A stretch of DNA of 64,000 bases from Rhexocercosporidium sp. MPI-PUGE-AT-0058. Its lineage: Eukaryota; Ascomycota; Leotiomycetes; Helotiales. The stretch lies in contig JAGTJL010000012.1 in the NCBI GenBank assembly GCA_020746875.1, positions 1,612,001 through 1,676,000 on the forward strand, in the 5' to 3' direction. The notes beneath the pieces are model-generated. The model searched no databases, was not told the origin of the DNA, and saw only the letters and a program-made list of their open reading frames with translations. This document shows positions 56,438 through 64,000 of the stretch, piece after piece (the stretch's first letter is position 1; the number at the start of each line of letters is the position of its first letter). Position numbers and translations under genes: made by a program.

Positions 56438-59400
56438 TCATGACGAAAGAGTAGCGAATCGATCCTCAAAAGCCCTCTTCTTCTCAGACTCGATCTGGCG
56501 CTGTAGGCGCTTCGTCTCACGAACGGCCTCTTCTCTCTCGTTTTGCAACTCCATGACCTCGATCTGAGCGACATTCATGCGTCCGACAACCTCTTCCATC
56601 TCCGAATCGGCTTCGGCGAGAGCAGCTTCGAGTTCGACGACTCGTTGCTTCAGGAACTCCATCTTCGAATCCTCGGATACGGTCATGGCTTTGCCGGATG
56701 AGGTAGATATGACTCTTGGAGCCCGCGATGAGTTGGCGAACATGGGTGAAATAGGGGATTTGGGTCCAAATAGACGAGGGGAGCGAAGTCCCTCCTTCAT
56801 GCGTTGAAGCTGGATGTTATGACTGTCCTTCAAACCACGGATTTCGTCCTCATGGCGTGATACCTTGTCCTCCGTGTTCTGTTGAGCGACCATCAACTGG
56901 TCTTCAAGCGACTTGAGCTTGCTCTGCATCAACATGATCTTCTCAGCATTGGCCTTTTGATCTCTATCCCCGCGCTCGATAGTCTCCGAAAGGCGTAGCC
57001 GAAGTGCTGAGTTGGTAGCAAGCTGTTGGCGAACTTGGACTGCGAGTTCCTCAACACGCCTTGCCGAACCACGGAGTTCTTCTGCAAGAGCAACTTCGTT
57101 GCCCATGTGGACTCTTTCTCCCTCTCGCAGAGAATCAGACTGCTCTCGAAGGGAGTTGACCTCTTTCTGAGCGAAGTCGCGCTCAGAGATGGCATCTGCG
57201 AGACTTTGCTCTAGCTCTTTCATAGCCTGCTCAGTCTCTGCGTCTCTGGCAGTGGATGTCTCCAGGTTCTTGACACGATCTAGAGACTCAGCATATGCTT
57301 GCTGTAATTCTCTGTATGCTTTCTCGAGGGTTTCGGATGAGACGGTACCAGATGCACTCCGTTCACGCGATCCAGTTGGGATGAGGACGTCCTGTTCTTG
57401 GAGCAAGGTTCTCAATGAGCCAATCTCCTGTTCGGCACGGTCTAGATCCATCTTCAGTCCGCTGAGTCCTTTTTCGCATTGCCACTTCTGCTCAATGGCT
57501 TCCTCTGCCCGGCGACGAAGGACGTTGATTTCCTCCCGAAGATTCGCTACTTCCTTGTCATAGCCAACCCGCCTTGGAGAGCTTGTGAGTGCTCGATCGC
57601 GTTCCATCTCTAGTTGGCGAATCTTCTTCTGGTTCTCGCGATTCTGATGTTCCTGGCGTTCAAGGAGACTCTTGAGTGCTGAATGTAGAGCGTCACGTTG
57701 AAGTTCGACATCCTTGACTCTCTCTGCTAGCGAATCCCTTGACTCAGCAGTCTTCACAGACGCTGATCTCGTCAAAGACGGTGGCCTTGACCTTGTGATG
57801 CCATTTCCTTGAGCCACCGAGTTCGACCGGAACAGTCCCGATGATCTGGTAGTTGGGGCAGGCGAGGACTCTTCCGCTATCGAATTGAACTTTTTCATCT
57901 GTTGCTGCATCTCCATCTGCAATCTCTGGGCATTAATTAAGGTAAGATTCTCGTTCTTCAGAGTTTGTAGTTCTTGCTGTGTCTTCGTTTGCTCATACGT
58001 GAGCTTTTCATGCTGGGCGGCCTGCGCTTCAAGACCCTCGACTCTCGCTCTCAATCCTGGGACTATCTCGTCCCGTAAATTATCCCGCTCGTTATGGGAG
58101 CTTTGCAATTCTCCCTTCAACGCTGTAAGGAGGTCCTCAAAATTGTCCTTGACTTGTCTCTCCTCGGTCAGGCGTCTTCGCAGGTCTTCGCAGGTAGCTT
58201 CGAGATCTCTAAGTCGACCATTGGCGTCCATGGAGTTTATTGAAGCAAGGTCCACCTACAGAGCTGTCAGAAAACGAATCATTCGTGAGCATGCATCGAG
58301 ACAAACCTGAGAAGCCTTTTCTTCCAAATTCCGGATTTGAGATTCAAGGTGTTTCCTTCTCGTCCTCTCATCCTGGACTTTGCTGGTCAATTCCAGTCTC
58401 ATTTGAGCTTTCTCTTGCTCAGCTTTCCGGAGCAACCGGTCCATCTCATCTTGCTTGGAGTCTGGTTCCCCATATCTGACCGAGCTAGTCCCAGAATCAG
58501 AGAAGTAGTCGCTTGTTCGTTTCCCAGCACTGGAAGATGGGTTAAGGGCTTCTGATTGTAATCGTTCGACAAGATCTTCTAGATCCATCTCTCTTCGAAT
58601 AGAAGATGCCAGCTCAGAGCTGATCTCCTTCAATTCCTTCTCCATCTCTTCGACTTGTACTGGTGTGGTTGGCGTTGCCAATGGAAGTTGTAGATATGAG
58701 CTTCCAAAATAACCTCCCGCATCGGCGTTAGCCTTGGGGACATCAATAGCTCTGGGTACGTTTCGGGCGGGGGCTTTGGAGACATCAGTGGGAGTAAGGT
58801 TGCTTTCAAAGATATGCGGCGATGGAATGGGAGAAATGCCTTTCTCGGAAGAAAAGGTTGTTGAAGACGCAGGAGATGTATTGCCCCAACCGAACAAGGA
58901 TCCCAGTTTTGATCCGCCTGGTGATTTGGGCTGTGATTTTTGTATGGTCGAATTGGAGTCGTTCGAAAAGCTTCGGGTATTAACGTTTATTTTATGTGGT
59001 GGTTCGGGTTTCGTAGAAAAAAGCGACATAGTAGATCGCGAGTTGGAGACCGAGCTGGAGTCGCTGTACCATGGGCTAGTCGATTCTGACTCGGACGCGA
59101 AAGCAGATTCGCTGGTCAACCTCGCATGCTTGGACTCTGAGTCCAATGATGACGTTTGGGAAGACTTCTGCGATGCCACGGCGAGGTTCGGACTCTGAGG
59201 GCTGGGAAGATGCTGTGGTGAGCTTGCTTGGTGATTGGGCAAAGCTGTGTCAGAAGCAGTCCCGGACGTCAAAGCCACTGGTTCGTTTGGAAATCTGCGA
59301 GGGGTGAAATGTCAGAACAGATCTCTACGACATTGAAACAAACTCGTTTCACAGAAGGACAACGGCAATATACCTCGAGAAACTTCGTGTCGTGTCAACT

Positions 59401-59807
59401 GCAGGGGAAAACGGCAGTTTCGAGGTGGGAGGAAAGTCGTGGAGGGTCGGGCTGTCAACAGAGTATGGTCTAACGTTAGGTTGCGCCGGTGGTTGCAACG
59501 TCGCAGCGAGGTGTTCGCCCGAAGAGAACCTCGTCGCCAAGGGGGAGGCTGTTGATGGCAGAGGTTTCCTACGAACAGGCGACGACGATGTCGAGCTGGT
59601 CGAGGTGATAGAAGAAAGGGTTTCTGTACGGGATCGGAGCGCTCCCGACGGATTCGCTGGGCGACTGGCTGTTCTGTGCGAGTCCTGTTCGTGTGGTGGA
59701 GGATGGCTGGTGCTCGGAAGGTTAGATGAATCGTGAGATGTATCAGAGAGAACAGCGGTATGGGTACGGATGTGGAGGAGAGAGTTTCGATCCGGAGCGG
59801 CCGCCAT
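56438..59807 (-). CDS. Large coiled-coil protein, unknown specific function
   Basis: Exons 59807-59374, 59294-58307 and 58255-56438 join in phase to 1079 residues. The first 300 or so residues are Ser/Pro/Thr-rich and probably disordered (for example RTETLSSITSTSSTSSSPVR). A short coiled coil begins near residue 340 (VEEMEKELKEISSELASSIR). After about residue 410 the protein is almost entirely heptad-rich coiled coil to the end (LRDLEATCEDLRRRLTEERQ through ETKRLQRQIESEKKRAFEDR). One break near residues 600-640 is Ser-rich (TRSSGLFRSNSVAQ). Such proteins act as scaffolds at septa, hyphal tips or microtubule-organising sites, but nothing here pinpoints one. The start at 59807 has ATCATCATGGCG context; upstream frames are low-complexity. 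Confidence 0.8.
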
Positions 59808-61864
59808 GATGATTATATTGTGCAGAGTCGTGAGATTATGCTTCAGCGGACGACATTGGATGCAGCAAAGATGTGCAATTCCAAGTGCAATTATTCCAGA
59901 TGCGACGTTGGATACGGGCTTCTTGGACGTGGGCTTGTCTTTGGATGGAAGGTCGAGATTGCAATTCGAATAAGACGCCCACGGTAGCCTCCCTGGTCGT
60001 AGAAGGGGGCGTGCCTGGCCTGTCTGGGTTGGCTGGCTTGGTGGTGGGCTTGCTCGCGGAGAGGTCTGGTGCTCGAAGAGGAAAGGTCGAGGAAGTGGCT
60101 TGCGCTTCTCGGTCACTCTGCCCAGCAGCACAGGGCGGATTGTGAGCAGGCGGGAGGGGCAGGGGAAGATGGGAGGGATGTCGATGTCGATGTCGAGGAT
60201 GTTTGACTTTGGCTGTGGTGGTGGTGGTGGTGGGTGGAGGAGGAGGAGAGCCAAGGGGGGATGATTCGCTGGGGAGGAACAGGAGGAACAGGACGAACAG
60301 GAAGACGACGAAGAAGCAGAAGAGTCAGGGGGGCTTGACGCGATGGAGTCGAACGGTCATGGTCCTGGCCCCGATCCTGGCCCTGGCCCCAGCGCCTAGA
60401 AAGGATTAGTGTCAGGGGTAACCAGGGCATGGCAGGGGGGCACTGGCGGCATTGGCATTGAGGGAAAGAGACGCGCCAACTGCTGCACGCTTACTAAAGA
60501 AGGAAGGGGGGGAGGAGCGAGGAGCGGGGCAGGGACGCGCCACGAATGGCCAATCATAGGCGGTGGTTCTCAAAAGGGTGCACGTCCAAGTGCAGGAACG
60601 GTCTACGGTGTAGACGCAGGCCAATTGAGAAGGGGGAAGAGACCAATCAATAATCTGGTACTCAGAGACAGACAATCAATCAATCAATGAATCAATCAAT
60701 CAATCAAATAGATCTCCCAGAGCACGATCGTTTGTTCTGAGTCTGGAAAGACCAATGGCAATCCTGTATGTACATGTACAGGTAGAGCTACCCAAGGAGA
60801 TTTAACTCGGCACCCCGATTGCATCCAATTGAAAGCAAGCAAGCAGGTGTGGATCTTGAAAGGTTTCGTTCGTTCTGGGCTTCCATTTCAGTCGGGGGCT
60901 TCGGCGGTGAAAGGAAGAAAAGACGGATACGACAGGGGTGAAGTGTAACCTCAATTTTCAGGTATTATATGCAGCCAATCAGAGTGCGTAATCCAAGCCA
61001 GCCGCCCAATAACCAGCCACAAGGCTGTCAGGTACAATCTCGGGCGATACAACTCAGATCCATACAGAGCACCACAACAACCATCCACTCCCAGCCCATC
61101 TTCGACTTCAAAGCTGACAACTCTCCTGTCTTCCTTGCTCTTCTTCATGATCATTCATGCTTATCCCTCCTCCTCCTCCGACTCCTCCACAAAATCAATC
61201 ACAACTTTTGATGACCGCATCTTACTTTCTTAATGCATACTACTAAGGTTTCTCATCGGCCGGAAGTTCGCAACCCCTGAATCCTGCCTTACCGTACAGT
61301 ACCGTACCTTATCCCTCTCTCTCCCGCTTATCCCATCCAGCGATAACATGCCATGCCATGCCATGCACTGCGTACCAGTCTTACTCGTCGATTTACAGAA
61401 ACCTACTCTGCAGCTTACCGTTCCGTTCATTGACCGTTTCTCTGCATGCGTGTGTACCCCTCGGTCTCGCATTTCTAATGCTACCACGTACACAGAAAAC
61501 GACTTCAGAAACTTCCGTGATCACATCACATCCCTCTCACTGGGTGCATAACCCAAAAAGAAAGAATTGTGACAGCAAACCTACACTTTTTCCTGCCTCC
61601 CTCCCGTTCTAAGAATAAGAATACTACAGTACTGTACTACGGTAATCCATTCCTAATAACAGCATCATGTGGGGAAATCAGGCTGTTTTTGGCAATCAGT
61701 AAGATTACACCCGCTCGGCTATGGAGATCCCAGCTCCCAAAGTAGAACCGCACCCGCCACTTCTTCCTCCAAGTCCCGTCCACGCTTCACTCGCCGCCGT
61801 CAGGTGCATCAACAACCGAGACAAGCTTCCAATAATTAGCACTTCTCAAAATCAAGCTCAGAGT
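59808..61864. other. Intergenic, 2.1 kb, upstream of the coiled-coil gene
   Basis: Promoter and leader of the coiled-coil gene, then sequence without recognised genes. There is a GC- and G-rich block (60120-60560), an AATC repeat (60671-60708), a CATGC repeat (61347-61366) and TACAGTAC motifs at 61295 and 61625. The long ORFs across 59350-60430 are unspliced continuations or shadows. Confidence 0.5.
60671..60708. repeat. AATC tetranucleotide repeat
   Basis: About nine AATC units with one interruption. Confidence 0.85.
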
Positions 61865-62020
61865 TAAATAACCCGAACTGTGTATTTCGACTTCGGCTTC
61901 CTTTTAGACTTCCGCTTTTTGGCTCTCCTCTTCTCTCTTCTTCGCGTCCCACAATCCATGCAAATCCATCTCCCTCTCCGTCTCACCAAGACCATAGTTC
62001 GTCAAATCTGACCGGCCCAT
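61865..62020 (-). CDS. Candidate small charged ORF, 51 residues
   Basis: The minus strand from ATG 62020 to TAA at 61865-61867 reads MGRSDLTNYGLGETEREMDL, continues LHGLWDAKKREEESQ and ends in a basic stretch KRKSKRKPKSKYTVRVI. The acidic-then-basic layout is strongly protein-like for DNA between genes. A TGA two codons upstream of the ATG rules out a longer frame without splicing. It could be a short nuclear protein or the last exon of an unmodelled gene. No family was recognised. Confidence 0.35.
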
Positions 62021-64000
62021 GAATCACAGCCAAAACTGCGGACAAGAAACAAGAAACGAGAAACATTCCTCATACCCGCCCAGGAAGGAGACTCTTTCCA
62101 AACCACCAAGCCCGGCTGGCACTCAAGCGATCCATGCACACACTTTCGCTTGCTTGGACAGGATGTGAAAGAACAGACCAAACCGGACTGGACTGGACTA
62201 GACTTTCCGATCTCCCCATCCGGAATCTTTGTTCTGAATGAAGACGCAGAACCCAAGAAACAAAGTTCACCTCCCTAGCTTTCAAGTAGGGAGGAAGACT
62301 CAACTAATATCCTCTGATATTTCCTCTCCCGCTCCCCCTTCCTCTCTCTCTTCCACTCGGATGAATTCGCGAAAGGAAACTACCCGTAGTTACAACGGAC
62401 GGAGCAAGCCCCGGGAAGAAGACTTCAAGTCGTAATTCTGATTAAAAGTATCTTCTCTGCCAACAATCAACGTTTTCTTGTCCGCTTCTACAAAAGAAAA
62501 TTTCAATGTCCTTTCCTTTCCTTTTCTTCATCTTTTCTCGTCCTTTCGGATCTTACTTACCTTCGTCAAACACAGTACTTTCTTGTGCAGAGAGCGTTCC
62601 GGGCTGGAGGGTCGGAGACTAGAAGAGGTTTGTTGGATTACTCAAGTGTTTTTTACCTTATCGTTTTTTTCCTCCCTTTTTACTTTCCTCCGTAAAAGGA
62701 ATTTCGATATCCTGCTCTTATCCTACTGGATATTGACTTCTCTTCAAATTCAGTGCTTTCTTGTGCGGAGAGCGTCCCGGAATGAAAGCTAGGTAGGGAG
62801 TTGGATGTTCGTTGAAATTACGCAAATGTTTTGCGTTGTGGTTTACCCGCCCCCCCTTTTTTTTTCCTTCGCAGAAGAGAATTCAATATCCTTTTCTTTT
62901 CCCATTGGATCTTACGTTCTTTGCGCACTTTCGGCGTGGTGAGTTTCCGGAATGAAAGCTGGGTAGGGGTTAGATGTTCGTTGAATTACGTTTGTGTCTC
63001 TGTTTTCTGTTTTTTGTTTTTTGCTTTCTGTTGAAAGTATCTTCATGACCTCTTCGTATCCCATCGGATTATACTTTCTTTACGCGCTTTCTCGCGCAGA
63101 GACAGCTTCGGAGGGAAAACCTAGAGGATAATCAATCCGTGCTCTCTTTTTCTGTCTTACATTCCCTAGCTGCGAACAAATTCTCGATATTTTCCCTTCA
63201 TTCCGACGTCCAGTTCTAATGGTATCCTACTTCTTCAATATTAAAGACGACGGCCATATTTTTTACTTACTACTTCCAAACACGCTACTGACGATTATTC
63301 CTCCAATCCCCTCTCTTTTTTGCTTTGTTCTACAGTATCTTGCTTCTTTCCTTTTCATCTCCGTTTCGTTGCTCACTTAACACACCAAGTCAATGACGAC
63401 TCTTCACGAATGCAATGTAAGCTAAGCAGCCAGCGCTCCGGGACGATTAATCGATTCAGAGGTCATGCCTACCAAAGTTGTATCTTCTCGCGTCTGCATC
63501 CAAAGTTCATCACATTTGGGCCACTTCAACCTTCTCAATGCCGTGTGTCTTCATGGTGTTTTGCGCATATTGTTTATGTCAGTGGCTTCTATTTTCCATA
63601 CAGCACTCAAGCTTGAAAGGCCTGTGAACCTGAGATGAATATCGTCTTCTACATGTAAGCCCTTTTTCTCGGCTGATGGGTAATCTTTCCTGCTTTCGAG
63701 TCAAAATGTCATTTTGGGTAAACACACTACAGAATCTCGCTCGCTTTGAAGTAAACAGTACGAGAGAGAGACTTACATCAGCGCTCGATCGATCAGCGAA
63801 AAAGCGCTCACTCAACCCTAAGAGCTTCATTAAAGAAAACCCTTAGTTCCCTAGGGCCATGCTACTTACTCAAGTGAGCTGTGGACACGAGCCTGCTTAT
63901 GCGATAAAGCTTGTGGCGCTCTGTCATGTTACATCAATTCCCAGCGAGGCTGCAAGAAGCGCAATTGCAGCGGCGTGAGTCACGCCTGCACAGTGGCATC
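62021..64000. other. Gene-poor right end, 2.0 kb
   Basis: No gene was recognised. A pyrimidine-rich degenerate tandem repeat occupies 62499-63240 (listed separately). ORFs inside it (for example 62478-62792) are repetitive Phe/Leu/Ser-rich translations of the repeat and not credible proteins. Confidence 0.5.
62499..63240 (+). repeat. Degenerate tandem repeat with shrinking unit length
   Basis: Related units start near 62499, 62700, 62880, 63037 and 63180. Each begins AATTTCAATATCCT-like, followed by CCCATYGGATCTTAC-like and CTTTCTTGTGCAGAGAGCG-like blocks. Two or three also carry CCGGAATGAAAGCTNGGTAG and GATGTTCGTTGAA. Successive spacings are about 201, 180, 157 and 143 bp. Confidence 0.65.

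Overview
This window is nuclear DNA of a filamentous ascomycete (Pezizomycotina). The evidence is the short GT-AG introns (mostly 43-70 nt, some with CTAAC or CTGAC branch sites), the pyrimidine-rich leaders, and fungus-specific proteins such as a multi-WSC cell-wall protein, an Ssk2-type MAPKKK, Sld3, an Hst4-type sirtuin and an Apq12-like protein. A leotiomycete is plausible, but the sequence alone does not prove it. No prokaryotic, organellar, viral, CRISPR, rRNA or tRNA feature was found.

Layout. 1-10 kb: the 3' part of a protein with at least six WSC domains (+), a TenA/THI-4-like protein (+), a possible small three-exon gene (-), a probable gene remnant (+), DPB4, the histone-fold subunit of DNA polymerase epsilon (-), and a single-pass Ser/Thr-rich membrane protein (-). 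10.4-16.6 kb is gene-poor. 16.6-29.8 kb is a dense housekeeping block: Ssk2/Os-4 MAPKKK (-), SLD3 (+), APQ12-like (+), GPN3 (-) and S-adenosylmethionine synthase (+). 29.8-33.4 kb is AT-richer and holds a decayed Cys-containing gene with stops of the kind expected from C-to-T mutation. 33.4-41.1 kb: an unknown Cys-containing protein (-), an HST4-type sirtuin (-) and, divergently, MED16 (+). 41.1-48.2 kb is a 7 kb gene desert with a long foldback repeat, a G-rich tract and simple repeats. 48.2-50.1 kb encodes an ammonium transporter. 50.1-56.4 kb contains a TA-rich island and a heavily broken gene for a protein with two kinase-like regions. 56.4-59.8 kb encodes a large coiled-coil protein (-). 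From 59.8 kb to the end there is no confident gene, but there is a degenerate tandem repeat and a small candidate ORF.

Functionally the intact genes are mostly unlinked housekeeping functions. Three of them serve replication and chromatin: Dpb4 (polymerase epsilon), Sld3 (origin firing) and an Hst4-type sirtuin (family role H3K56 deacetylation). GPN3 and MED16 both serve RNA polymerase II. The WSC protein, the Ssk2-type MAPKKK and the Ser/Thr-rich membrane protein fit cell-wall and stress sensing. The accessory interest is in decaying genes and repeats at 32.3, 45.6, 52-54 and 62.5-63.2 kb.

Exon coordinates were derived by hand from GT/AG sites, reading phase and protein continuity. All intron models should be regarded as predictions.
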